The position numbers were made by a program, and so were the translations under genes. A DNA stretch of 64,000 nt from Ecdyonurus torrentis (taxonomy: Eukaryota; Arthropoda; Insecta; Ephemeroptera; Heptageniidae): assembly GCA_949318235.1 (NCBI GenBank), contig OX439127.1:16383605-16447604 (forward strand). Reading direction: 5' to 3'. Below are positions 47,269 through 59,385 of the stretch, in pieces (the first letter of the stretch is position 1; every line of letters starts with the position of its first letter). Under the pieces are notes generated by a model, which ran no database searches, had not been told where the DNA came from, and worked only from the letters and a program-made list of their open reading frames with translations.

Positions 47269-48525
47269 ATACCATGTAGTTTTCCAACACTGTATTATAC
47301 TTCAATAGTTAAGAATAAAGCAATAAAATAGCACTATGTTATTGTTATTATTATTATGTTATACTGGAATGGGCAGTAAAAAGTTATAATCATAAAAAAG
47401 AATTAAAAATATTTAACTTTTACATTTTTTTAGCTATACATACTCTATATGTATAATCCATTAAAAAATTTCCTGCTTTTTTTTTTTTTTTTTTTGTATA
47501 TATATGTATATTACTTTTATAATATCATAACGTAGATTTAATGTGCGTAAGTTTTATATTAAAAAATAATGAAAATTTATGTCTTTTGAATGATTTTTAT
47601 TTATTCGTTTCACTTTTTTTTTTCTTTTTACGTTTTCATTTTCATTTTCATTTTTTTTTTTTTTTTTTTTTTGGAGAGATCATGAGAAATTTTAAATAAA
47701 AGAAATTAAATTTTTATGTATAGTTAAAAAAAAAATAATAAATTACTGTGGTACATACATATTGTAGGTAGTGACGTATTTATCGTGCGTGACAAAGTTG
47801 AGTATACATTTTATATTATTATTATTTATTATTACACCATTGGGAAAGAGGAAGGGTAAAAAAAAATAATATATATATAAATATAATAATATATAATATA
47901 AAGCTGTTATTATTGACTTGTGTATACTATATAGATATAGATGTATTGTGTAATGAAAGAAAAATATATATTATAGAGCTGTTGATTGCAATCATTGTTA
48001 CATGACCTACATTATCTCACAGGGTGGTGAAGGAGATGACTGCTTCATTGCTGATCATTATAATCTGTCTCCTTGCTTCTCTCTCTCTCTCCTTCTCTCT
48101 CTTTCTATCTCTCTCTTTTTAACTCTCTTTCTGTATATCTATCTTTCAGTTTGTAATTTAAATGTATAAAAGACACATTACTATATAAAAAAAAAACTTC
48201 AGTTCACTGGAGTGAAAAACTACAACGTAATTTATATTTTTCATCAAACAAACATTATACGATTTTATCAACAATAATTTTTTATTTTATCGATCATTTT
48301 AAAAAGCAGTGTACTTTCATTTTTTTTTATTCCGAGAAAACAAAGCTTATTAAATATAGTATGAGCTATTATGTCATTTTTCATTTATTATTATTTAACT
48401 TTCATTTTACGTATTAACAAAAATAATATATTAAATTATATCACATAATCATTATATTTATTGTATTATATTGCTTTACTATATATAAAAATAAAAATGT
48501 CAAAGACAAGTGTATTGTACGTTAA
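46701..48525. other. AT-rich stretch with T runs, TA and CT runs
   Basis: T runs lie at 46818-46846 and 47652-47672, (TA)n at 47227-47262, and imperfect CT at 48078-48116 preceded by a complex patch (47995-48080). Confidence 0.6.
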
Positions 48526-48780
48526 AAGTTCATTGAGGTTCAAGTAATATCGTACACATGTCAAATTGTGCACTGTTCACTCTCAATTCTAAACACGCTC
48601 TACTATACTGTCTCTCTCGATGGTTACGTAGTGGTATGTATGCAACCAGCTGGACACAACCAAACTCGTCAGCTTAGGAACCGTTGCTTCACTATACATC
48701 AATTTTCTGTACGCACACAACCAATTCCCACACATAATAACATTTCGACACATCCCTTTTTTTATATATATATATATTAA
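48526..48780 (+). other. Stop-free complex patch (85 codons), coding status unclear
   Basis: After TAA 48523-48525 one plus frame is open for 84 codons to 48777, with its first ATG only at about 48640. The minus strand is open over the same bases. The peptide has balanced composition in the middle (QPAGHNQTRQLRNRC), but there is no ATG or acceptor at the 5' edge and no family resemblance. Confidence 0.15.
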
Positions 48781-48789
48781 GCCAACTAC

Positions 48790-50050
48790 ATTTCTTTTTT
48801 CATGAATAATAAAATTTACATTACGTTTTAGTTGCATTTTTTTAATGATTATTTGAAAATGTGCTTTTTTTTTTAATTTGAAATAAATATAATAATATAC
48901 AATTGTATATTAATTAAAAAGGCAATTATTACAATAATATTAACATCAGCTGAATAAAAATATTGAATAAAAATTTTATGGTTTAATTTCGTACAAATTA
49001 TTATTGCCTCATCTTTTACAAACGTAGGATAAAAAAAAGAAACTTTTATTTACTAGCTCAACTTTACGTTGATTTTTGAGTAAAATGATATTATTTTTAA
49101 TTCAAAATTAGAGTTGCATGGTGTTGTGAAATTGAAAAAATATGATCTCATGTAAGCGTATGAAAAGAAAAATAAGTATTTAAATAGCTATATTTGTCAA
49201 ATAATAGAATTAATAATTATTATTTATGATATTATAGAGAAATATTATGCACTTATTTTGTATTACTTTTTCTTTCTATAGCATATTTTGATATAATATT
49301 TCTCGTTATTTCTCGTTTTGAAAAATCAAAATAAGTCTCTGTCATACAATTTTAAAAACTATTTGAACATTTCTTTACTTTTAATATTTTATCAGATAAA
49401 ATCAAATGAAATAAATTAAATTACAATAACAAATTTTATTTTATTTACAAAACAACAGTAGTTAATCAAAATATATAATTTAATTATATATTCCACTTTT
49501 ATAATATAAAATTTATATAAATTTTATATTATTTAAAATATAATAAAACACATTTTGTTCCCACCAATAACTCTGACGTTAAAATGATAAATTTGTGTTT
49601 TATTTACAGAAATTAAATCTGTACTTTATTTTACCGACGTCATTCATTATGGATCAAATCATATTATTTTTGTATTGTGCAAATGAATAACCAATTTATA
49701 CTTTTTAAATGTTTTATTACATCCCTGTGTTATGTCTCCGATTTTTATTATTTTTTATTACTGTATCAAAATTTACATAAAATGTCAGTATTTAAAAGTT
49801 ATAAAAATATTGTGTATACAATAAATCGACAGAACCATTTGCTATCTCACGTATTTTTATGTACAAACAATTAAGTAAAAAAAAAACTGTATTTAATATT
49901 ATACTTTTTTTTTTTTAAATAAAATATAAACGAGATTATGCATACTAATGGTGGATTATTATGTAATTTAGTTATTATTTTTATGATATAGGTACTTTAA
50001 TGTAAGTTACTGCTTTACATTTTATAAATATAGTATAATACGTAATATAA
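48790..50050. other. AT-rich stretch, nothing recognised
   Basis: No gene or RNA signature. Confidence 0.6.
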
Positions 50051-50077
50051 TAATTGAGGATAAAAAAAAAATATGAT

Positions 50078-50253
50078 ATGCTATTTTTGTATTGTATTTA
50101 TAATTGGTGTGTGTTTAGTGCGGGTTTCGGCATGCGACACATCCCTGCGGGCGAGAGAAAAGGGGTTTTTAGCATTGTGGGGGTGGGGATATGGAGTGTT
50201 GGAATCAATACCTTACTCTTCTGCGCTCACTCTCTAACTCTCCTACAGCTTTT

Positions 50254-50310
<57 letters not shown>

Positions 50311-50320
50311 GTGCCAATAG
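50078..50320 (+). CDS. Candidate 80-residue ORF ending in a CT-derived LS tract (unrecognised)
   Basis: ATG 50078 opens 80 codons to a stop at 50318-50320. The start MLFLYCIYNWCVFSAGFG is hydrophobic and signal-like, followed by a G+C-rich polar stretch (RHIPAGERKG). A second hydrophobic stretch (FSIVGVGIWSVG) leads into a Leu-Ser run encoded by the (CT)n array at 50253-50299, then CA repeats. The G+C-rich island 50105-50250 could instead be regulatory. No family is recognised. Confidence 0.17.
50253..50309. repeat. (CT)n-(CA)n compound microsatellite
   Basis: About 23 CT units followed by six CA units. Confidence 0.97.
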
Positions 50321-50329
50321 AGGCTGCAG

Positions 50330-52334
50330 TCCAATGTAATCCTAGTCAAAATGCTATTAACACACATTCGCTATAGTACCGTATACGTATTTACCAATGC
50401 TCACTTACATAACGTAAGTAATAAATTAAATACAATATTTTTAAGAATATTGAAATTTAATACACCACAATGTAAAAGTATAACACAAAATAATAATAAT
50501 ATCAAAGTAAAAAAAAAAAAAAAGAAAAAAATACTTAGATTTAATTAATACGAAGTATTTTACTTAATGTTTTCACAAGCATTTTCAAAGAAATAATATA
50601 AATTCAAAGCATTTTATAAGTTTTAATAATTTAACACTATATTTATTATTTTGTAATATGCAATTTTTTAAATATATATGTTATACTGATACATCATATC
50701 TTGTCATAAATAGAATTTATGTTACTTTGTTGGCTTGTATATTAGCAGAGCTCAGTACGGTTATATATGTTAATATTTTGTTCCTTTTGGAAACGAAAAG
50801 GGATTTCAAATAAAAAAAAAAAAAAATCTTATTAAACTTTACAAAGCATGAATTTGATTTATACAATAACTTGGTTTTGATTTTTCTAGTCTTTCTGGGT
50901 ATTTATACTTGTCAATTCATTGTGAAACATTCAGTCGGTTGTTCAAAGACTATATAAATATATAGAATATAATCAATTCAAAGTAACCATCACTAAAACA
51001 TCAGTGAAACTTTTCCCATCATTTGAATTTCATAAGCTTTTATTGTGCAAATAATGTATATTTTTTTGCAACGCATTCTTCTGTCTCTCTGTTTATCCTT
51101 TATTTATTCAAAATAACAATAACTTTTATCAAACTATTTTATTATTTTATCAAAACACACTTTATTATATATATTTTTTTGTATTATAACTCATATTTTT
51201 GTTATTGTTTTGCGTTTCAAATTTTTATTTACTTTCAAGTATGCATTTTTTTTACTAATATTAAATGTTTGAACTAAATGTTGCTTTTTATCCATTAGAT
51301 TTGCTGCAGTTTTTTTTTAGTGCCCGATTGCTAATAGTGACATCTGATATTAGATTAAAATGCGGGGTAAAAGGGGGTGAGCAAATCAATAATATAAACA
51401 AACATAATATAATGTCCTGATATCACTTTCGCTTTTTTTAGATAAACATTAACGTTCGATTTGGAGGCTAGCTTTTACGTTAAAATGAATGTTAAAAGTG
51501 TCTTCTCAAAATACAGAAAATTTGTGATAAACATTTTTATTAAGCACAATAAACCATTCTAAAAACCCTCAAACAATTATTCTTTAAAATCTCTAAAACT
51601 TGAAATTTAACAACTGTTAATTAACTTTAAAAAAAATATTATTATTATTTATTTATTTTTTTTAGTCATTTTTTTTTTATTGTTATTTAAAATTGTAACT
51701 ATGCAACATTTGTTATTGCATGTGGATTTTTGAAAAGAAAAGAGAGAACAAAAAAGTCCAATTCATATTTGTAATTTTTTTAATGAAACTTAAAATGTAT
51801 GAAACTTTGATATCAGCGAGTTTTTTTGTTTTTTTATGTACTGAACATAGTCGTTACGAAGAAGTATGAAAATTTGTAACCTCATTTCATTCCAGATCGC
51901 CTGCTTGCAAAGGAATTTTTAACAGAAAGCCTGGAATTTTTCCCGAGATGTAAAAATGAACGTCAAATCAAGTGTTAGGCGTACTTAAAAGTTAAAAAAA
52001 AAAAAAACATTACAAAGTATAAAAAAAATACAAACATCTTACTTAATTATCCGTAAACCACAAACACTAGGGCAAAAAAAAATTAACTTAATAAAAGAGA
52101 AAAGTTAGAAAATAAAAAGTTTCAAGTTTCTCTAACACGTTTCATTTCTTTTCTATTCTATTCTACAACAATATTGCATACAATAAATGTAAAATTTCAT
52201 AATAAAAGTTTTGAATAATTGTGTTTTTATTTTTAGTATTTTGCAGGAAAAAAAATGAAATAAAAACTTGTTGGGAGTCAATTATAATGTCAAAATATAC
52301 ATTCTATATAAGTTGGAATTCATATATGTATTAT
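50330..52334. other. AT-rich stretch, little recognised
   Basis: Moderately complex patches at 51300-51480 and 51840-51980 carry no convincing frame. Confidence 0.6.
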
Positions 52335-52643
52335 TCATGTACTTTTGTTTCTAAATTTGTTATTTTTTTCTAAAAACAAAATAATAACGTTAAGACATTG
52401 TGCCTGAATGTGAGTACACTCAGGATCGTTGAAAAATACAAATTTAGTGTGTGCAAACTCTCCAACACACCTGGTACTAATCCATGTTATCACATAATAC
52501 ATAAAAAAAATTGTCGACGCGCAAACAGGAAAAAAAAAATTACTAAAGCTTATGTTTCTCATGGGATATACATACTTCTCTACGTGGGAAAAAAAGTATG
52601 TACAAAATATGTACATTGTATTATAGTAAAAATATTCGATCAC
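52335..52643 (-). other. Longest non-repeat open frame (102 codons), coding status unclear
   Basis: A minus-strand frame is open for 102 codons, with its first ATG about nine codons in, and is not built from simple repeats. It is rich in F, Y, C and I (TMYIFCTYFF, FFMYYVITWI) with a polar middle (HTKFVFFNDPECTH). The plus strand is also open across 52398-52658. One frame of this size is expected by chance in 64 kb of such DNA, and no family is recognised. Confidence 0.12.
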
Positions 52644-52663
52644 CCTCTCTCCCTTTAGTATTC

Positions 52664-52773
<110 letters not shown>

Positions 52774-52774
52774 T

Positions 52775-53245
52775 AGTTACATAGATAAAATAAAATGATT
52801 TGGTGAGATATTATTGATTATACGATGACTTTGAATTGGAGAATAGGTCGACGTGGTTTTTGATATAAAAGTGGGGAGAGGATAAAGTACAATTTAATGA
52901 TCAAACCAGATTGAAGCAAAGTTCTGTGATGTAATAAGTGATCTTTGAAAAGCATGTCATTCTCTCATCACTCTTTAATAATAATAATAGAAAAAAAAAG
53001 AGAAAAAGACTTCAAAGTAAAAATAAAAAAATCATTGTAAGTTAGTTTTTAAACTATCTCTGATTTCAAAAGTTAAGTTCAATAACAGCATATTGTCATA
53101 AAAACTTATGCAATGTAAAATTGTTAAAATACGTTCATTAAAAATAAAAACGGTATATTACAGAATAAATTTATTTATTTTTTGCTTCTACTTGCTACAT
53201 TAGTTTAAATGGAAAGCTTCGTTCTTTCATCTTTCAGAAAATGTT

Positions 53246-53280
<35 letters not shown>

Positions 53281-53605
53281 AAAAAAATGCAATTATATCA
53301 TTTGACTTTTTATTTTTCAGTAAGAAGAACTAGAACCGACGTAAAAGTCAAAGAAAAATATCTTAAATACAGTATATTATATAAAGAATATTTTTAGTTC
53401 TATAATAAGGAAAATTTAAAAGAAGTTTGTTTGTTATCTTAATTAAAGTTAATGTTTGAAATAAAATTAGACTGCAGCATATCAACAGATTTTTAATGTG
53501 AAACAATTATTATTACAAACAACTTAAATTTTTGTAATGCAAACAAATGTATTGTACATTGAAATATTGCACCGTGTGAACAGGAATTACATAGAATATT
53601 ATATA

Positions 53606-53610
<5 letters not shown>
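52775..53610. other. AT-rich stretch with T30 run
   Basis: A 27-base T run lies at about 53250-53276. No gene is supported. Confidence 0.6.

Positions 53611-53670
<60 letters not shown>
53611..53670. repeat. (TA)n microsatellite, about 30 units
   Basis: Uninterrupted TA. Confidence 0.97.
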
Positions 53671-53672
<2 letters not shown>

Positions 53673-53729
53673 AGAAACTTTGATTTCTCCTTATATAATA
53701 TATATAAATTTATATTTCATTTCCATTAG

Positions 53730-53828
53730 CACAATATGGGTGTTGAACATTTGATAAGCAAGTGTGATGGCAGCTGCCTGAGCAGCGCGAACGTATATGA
53801 AGCAACTTTGGAAGAGCATTCGCGCTAA
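53730..53828 (+). CDS. Candidate terminal coding exon or 30-residue ORF (unrecognised)
   Basis: TTTCATTTCCATTAG (ending 53729) is a good acceptor. The frame from 53730 is open through ATG 53736 to TAA 53826-53828, with a well-mixed peptide (MGVEHLISKCDGSC, then NVYEATLEEHSR). It sits in a G+C-richer island that runs to about 53990 and has an E-box CAGCTG at 53771-53776. No matching donor was identified upstream. An enhancer island is the main alternative. Confidence 0.18.
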   Translation, partial: HNMGVEHLISKCDGSCLSSANVYEATLEEHSR

Positions 53829-53993
53829 TCAAGAGTTAAACAAGAAGGGACGGACGATGGTAGCGGACAGAAAGCACTCGCTCTTCATTAAACTTTAGAC
53901 GATGATGCTGCCTCAAAGCAAAGGTGGAGGGGGTATTAACTACTCAAGTCAGTAGCAGCTCAGAAGTATAGTATTATACCAAGGGAATATAAC

Positions 53994-54037
<44 letters not shown>
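53829..54037. promoter_or_regulatory. Complex island ending in a (GA)n array
   Basis: G+C-richer sequence (GGGACGGACGATGG, GGTGGAGGGGG) leads to (GA)n at 53996-54037. It matches the island-plus-GA layout seen at 6480 and 18440. Role inferred only. Confidence 0.22.
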
Positions 54038-54040
<3 letters not shown>

Positions 54041-54399
54041 CCTTGCCACAGGCAAACTAGAGAAAACTTAAAGGAAAAGAGGGAAGGAAACACGTAAGAA
54101 GGTTTTCGTTAGCAAAAATGGAACAACAACTGTAGCAGAGTTCTCATGTACAATGTTTTCTATATAGACTAAAAACGCAATGAAAACATAAACAATAACA
54201 GATAGGTAGTCTATTATGGTTATTCTTTTGAATTATAAAAAAACTTCATCGACTTAAAAACACCTAATTATTTTATATAGCTACACAAAATTTATAATTG
54301 AGAGGTATATAAAAGATTTGAATCTGCATGAAGTTGATATTATAGCTAATTGAAGGTACATCTTGCTATATAAGACAAAGACTTAATATATATTTGAAG

Positions 54400-54713
54400 A
54401 CTGTGAAGAAACAGCAGTTTTCTTCTGTCTTATATACTCTCATATAGCTATACAGAGATGAACAATAGGAAAGCAAAGAATGGTGCAGCAAATAGCTCCC
54501 TCAAACGACGCTGAGCTATGATTGATGTGGTGTTCATTTAGTTTAATGTAAGATACTCAAAGAGTTGATGCGTGTTTGTATGTGAGTGAGTGAGTGGGTG
54601 AGTTGGGTGGTTGAGTGGGTGAAGAGATAGAGGGAGGGAAGAGTTCTGTCAGATCGATTCTTGCTGCAGATCACAAGAAATAACAAGAAAAATTACTCTC
54701 CCTCTCCCTCCCT

Positions 54714-54755
<42 letters not shown>
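54400..54755. promoter_or_regulatory. Complex patch with GTGAGTGAGT run and CT array
   Basis: Contains an 18-codon ATG frame (54458-54514, MNNRKAKNGAANSSLKRR), GTGA/GGTGAGT-type repeats at 54579-54630, and CCCT/CT repeats at about 54697-54755. The frame is too short to call coding. Confidence 0.2.
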
Positions 54756-54757
<2 letters not shown>

Positions 54758-54861
54758 CTTCTTTTTATCTTTAAAATCCTTAAACAAATTGGTTATTCCT
54801 GTAAAAAATATTAAATTATGAAAAATTGAAAGATAAGGCTTTTTGTCTTTATCGTCAACTT

Positions 54862-54892
<31 letters not shown>

Positions 54893-55300
54893 CCTCTTTC
54901 TTCTTCTTCCTTTTTCTTTATATTTGAGATATTGAGTTCCTATGACAAGATTTTTACTTTAGGACAGTGCTCAAAGAAATTTTTTTTTTTTTAAACTGCT
55001 TGTCCTTCTCAACAAAAACTACTATATAGCAAATGGAAATCATTCATTATCACTGCATTATACACACGTTTTGTCAATAAAAAAATTTAAAAAATCCTGC
55101 GTTTCTTTTTCAGGATGAAAATAAGATATTAGTACTGTGACTAAAAAGTTAAGATGTTGAAACTTCTTTTTTATTTGTTATTATTATTATCATTATTGTG
55201 CGCAGTGATATTTAAGAATAATAACGCCAAATATCTAAAAATTTGGAGAGATTTGCATGGAGTTACAAAAACTTTAACTAATTTTTTTTTTTTTGAAAAA
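54756..55300. other. AT- and T-rich stretch
   Basis: T runs at 54868-54890 and 54980-54992. Nothing is recognised. Confidence 0.6.
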
Positions 55301-55643
55301 TTAAAGGAATAGAACAGAGAAAAACATAAGCATTTATATCACAAAACACTTGATGGGACTTACATAAATAACTTTAGTTTGTCTCAAAACCCAACTTTAG
55401 CTCCGTAGCAGTGATAAGAAATTTTGATTTATGCAACCCGCACAACATTTTCATACTAATTATTGCATGTTTCTTACGTCATAAAAATGAATAATCAACC
55501 AAATTGCATACTTCACAATATTTTCACGCTCTCTCGGGGGGCTACATTAACATTCTGGTAAAAATTGTCAACAGTTTTGAAGATCGCATTTTATGTTTAT
55601 TCATTAAAAAGCACATGTTGTTTTATGTGGTCTATGGCTTTAA
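55301..55643. mobile_element. TTAA-bounded MITE, family 3, copy B
   Basis: TTAA at 55301-55304 and 55640-55643. The ends inside TTAA read AGGAATAGAACAGAGAAAAA on the left and, reverse-complemented, AGCCATAGACCACATAAAA on the right: imperfect terminal inverted repeats. The core GCATGTTTCTTACGTCAT lies at 55465-55482. It aligns with copy A throughout, with an insertion of about 40 bp partly in the CTCTCGGGGGGCTAC area. Noncoding. Confidence 0.85.
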
Positions 55644-56173
55644 TTGCATAAAGCCAAATTAAGGGTTTTATATAACTTCAATACATATCTGATCCCTTAT
55701 CTGCCAGTGATGATCTTTAAATTTTTATTGTTGGTATATAGCTATTACTATTGACTTTCAAATGAGGGGTTCAACTATGGATTTCAGAGATACGAGCCTA
55801 TACAGCATACAACCAAAGACCAAAAGAATATGCTACTTTCAATTGTTTTTCTATTCTATATTATATGCAATTGAAAAAATATGAATATCCGTGATTGAAA
55901 TATAGTTTGCTACTTCAAAATACATTCTTTACATCGTGGTCTTTAACCAATAATCAACCAATTATCAACTATATACGATCATAAATCATCCATTATACAA
56001 TGTTTTCTGACACTGAAAGAAACAGAAATTTCTCTTGAACAGGCTATTCATTATAATTAAAAAATTTCCATTTAGCCTTCACATTACTGGTGTAAACAAT
56101 AGAGTAATCATTGCTTTTTTATTTTTATAGATTTTTTTTTATTTAACTTAAACATCTAACTCTCTAATACAAT

Positions 56174-56212
<39 letters not shown>

Positions 56213-57363
56213 TCTTTATGAAAACTTAAAAAATATATTGAATGAAATTAAATAATTTAAAAAAAAAACTATAAAAAGTTCTTAGCATGACGTACCATGA
56301 AATTAAAATTATGTAGCAAATCCTACCCATAACAACAAAAAGTCACTCCCAATTTCTGTTACGAATTCTCCAAAATGTTGTACGTTTATAAAGTCTTTTT
56401 TTTTAAAGCTATGTCTTTAATCACTTAATGTTTCTGCAGCTAAATATATAATAACAAAGTGAAAGGTTAGTAAATAACATCAAGAAAATCAGTTGAAAAT
56501 CCTAAGGTAGAGAAGAGAGAGACAAAAAAAAAATGACATAAAAGAAAAAGCACATACAAACAAAAATGTGGAGTATATACAGTCCAAATAATACCCGTAG
56601 TCATATATTTAGTTGAAAAGAAGATAGGAAAAAAAAAAAAAAAAAAAAAAAAGAAGAAGAAGAAGAAGAAGAAGAAGAAGCATCTGCGAGATAAACATTG
56701 CACCGACACTAGTGTTATTACATGCTCTAGTCATACATATATACACTTTATGTTACTATAAGTTGAACAAAAGAATGCCTGACGTAGACATGTACACTTA
56801 CTAACATAAAAATCTTTGCTTTAATACAGTCTAATGAAAATAATATTAATTTTTATGCGGATAATTTGTTTATTCCCATGACATTAAAAGTAGTACTTTT
56901 ATATTATGTATATACATAAATCTATTAATTTAAATATGAAATTTTTATGCTAATCAAGAATGGTTTAACAATCTATATGTATCACTATAAATAATAAAAA
57001 TGCTATCATACGTGTTTCTTTTGATAATACGATACGGATTCACGTTTTCACAAGTCTACAAATATTACCATTTATTTTATGCCTTTTGTACCTACGTATC
57101 AAACTTATATTGAACTTCGACACTAAAAGAGCGAGAAATTAAATAAAATAGGTAATGAAATAAAACAAAGAAAACATTTTTACATTATAATTTAACATGA
57201 ATCCCTCAAGCTAATTTTAGAAGAAGAAGAAGATGAAAAAAAAATATATATATATTCTTTAATAGTGTTGCATTTTTTTTAACGCTACTTTCTGTAATCA
57301 TATGAAGCAAGCTTGTCAAACTCTATCTGTCTTTTATTACATTTTAAAAAGAAAAAAAAATAG
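55644..57363. other. AT-rich stretch with T28 and A-(GAA)n arrays
   Basis: T28 lies at about 56177-56205. An A run passing into (GAA)n lies at 56629-56680, and a smaller GAA run at 57221-57236. Bases 55680-56000 are mildly complex, with no gene recognised. Confidence 0.6.
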
Positions 57364-57636
57364 TTTATTAAAAGTTGTCTCTTCTTGAAGTCACTTTGTG
57401 ATGATTGCGTTCGATGCGGGGTCGCTCGGGGCACGTCAAAGACGGAAAGGAGCTGGACGGATGTTAAGAGCAAGAAAACGAGACTTGGCAGCAGTAGAAT
57501 GTGGCGTAGGCGACCACCAAACAGCCATTCATTTGCCCTGAAGTCCCTCCCGCTTCATGCACAATCCGCCGCAACTGCCTTCCCGACCCTGCCGTGTCCT
57601 ATCACCTTTCTCTTTCTGGACTTTCTTGGAGGATCT

Positions 57637-57637
<1 letters not shown>
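57364..57637 (+). CDS. Most G+C-rich island, one long open frame (unrecognised)
   Basis: After TAG 57361-57363 a plus frame is open through the whole island and then into a T30 run (poly-Phe), stopping at 57685-57687. The peptide is well mixed, with a Cys cluster (SLCDDCVRCGVARG), a basic stretch (DVKSKKTRLGSSRMWRRRPP) and a hydrophobic end (ITFLFLDFLGG). The first ATG is about 45 codons in, so it would need an upstream exon; TTGTCTCTTCTTGAAG is a weak acceptor. The minus strand is also partly open. Composition differs sharply from all neighbours, so coding exon, promoter-like island or inserted sequence are all possible. Confidence 0.2.

Positions 57638-57667
<30 letters not shown>
57638..57667. 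repeat. Poly(T) tract, 30 bases
   Basis: Immediately 3' of the G+C-rich island. Confidence 0.95.
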
Positions 57668-57670
<3 letters not shown>

Positions 57671-57726
57671 TTCCTACATCACACTAAAGTACATTTCATT
57701 TTTTCATATATGTATAGACACATACA

Positions 57727-58580
<854 letters not shown>

Positions 58581-58918
58581 TTAAGGGGGTAGAATACCGA
58601 CCTTATATCTCAAAAAGTAGAAGTGTTTTAGGTCTAAATTTGGTGTCATTGTGTAGCTGGGGGTCACACCTAGCCGGAATAAAAACTTTAAGAAGTTTGA
58701 CCGTCCCGAAAAAAAGAAAACAATTATTGAAATTAAGTTTGGGCCTTATGAGCTTAAAATTTCAAAAAATCATATATAATTAATTTGCACGGTGACCCCC
58801 CAAAATTTTTATATATTTGAAATTGTCTCAAACTGTAGTATCATTGTGCAAAATTTCAGATTTTTTTGATGACAAAAGTTTGAATCTAATGGCCGACGTC
58901 GGTATCCTACTCCCTTAA
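58581..58918. mobile_element. TTAA-bounded MITE, family 2, copy 2
   Basis: TTAA at 58581-58584 and 58915-58918. The left end GGGGGTAGAATACCGAC and the reverse-complemented right end GGGAGTAGGATACCGAC match at 15 of 17 positions. The internal 330 bp aligns with 25021-25343. A subterminal palindrome GCCGACGTCGG lies near the right end. Noncoding. This is the better-preserved copy. Confidence 0.92.
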
Positions 58919-59320
58919 GCAAGGTTGCCATAACATATTTTACCATTCATAAACTTGCTCTAGAAAAATAAAATATTAATTTTAAAATGTATATTGTCAC
59001 AATGAGAAAGACTAAAGAAAATTTAAGGAGTAATTTATTATGTACATAATTTAGAGGACATTGTCCTGTATCGATAGATATGCAAATTTTTAATTTTTGA
59101 GCTGAATAAAGGTTTTTAATCAATTTTTGACAGCCACGAAATTACGTCACGGGTGTCAACTTTTCCTATGCATAAGATGATGCCTGAGGCGTCATTTTTT
59201 TATTTTCAAAAATATAATTAAAAAAAAATCTTAATGAACTAAAGAATTAGAAATTTTTATATTAATCGATTCAGGACAATGACTTCTTTTAAAATATGAA
59301 ATAAAATTATCCACTATATA

Positions 59321-59385
<65 letters not shown>

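Noticed and set aside
52335..52643. 102-residue minus-strand gene
   Set aside because: Both strands are open over this patch, no family resemblance, and one such frame is expected by chance at this composition. Kept only as a low-confidence note.
59050..59280. Nuclear-receptor-like sites AGGACATTGTCCT and AGGACAATGACTT
   Set aside because: Half-sites deviate from the AGGTCA consensus and two chance palindromes in AT-rich DNA are unremarkable.
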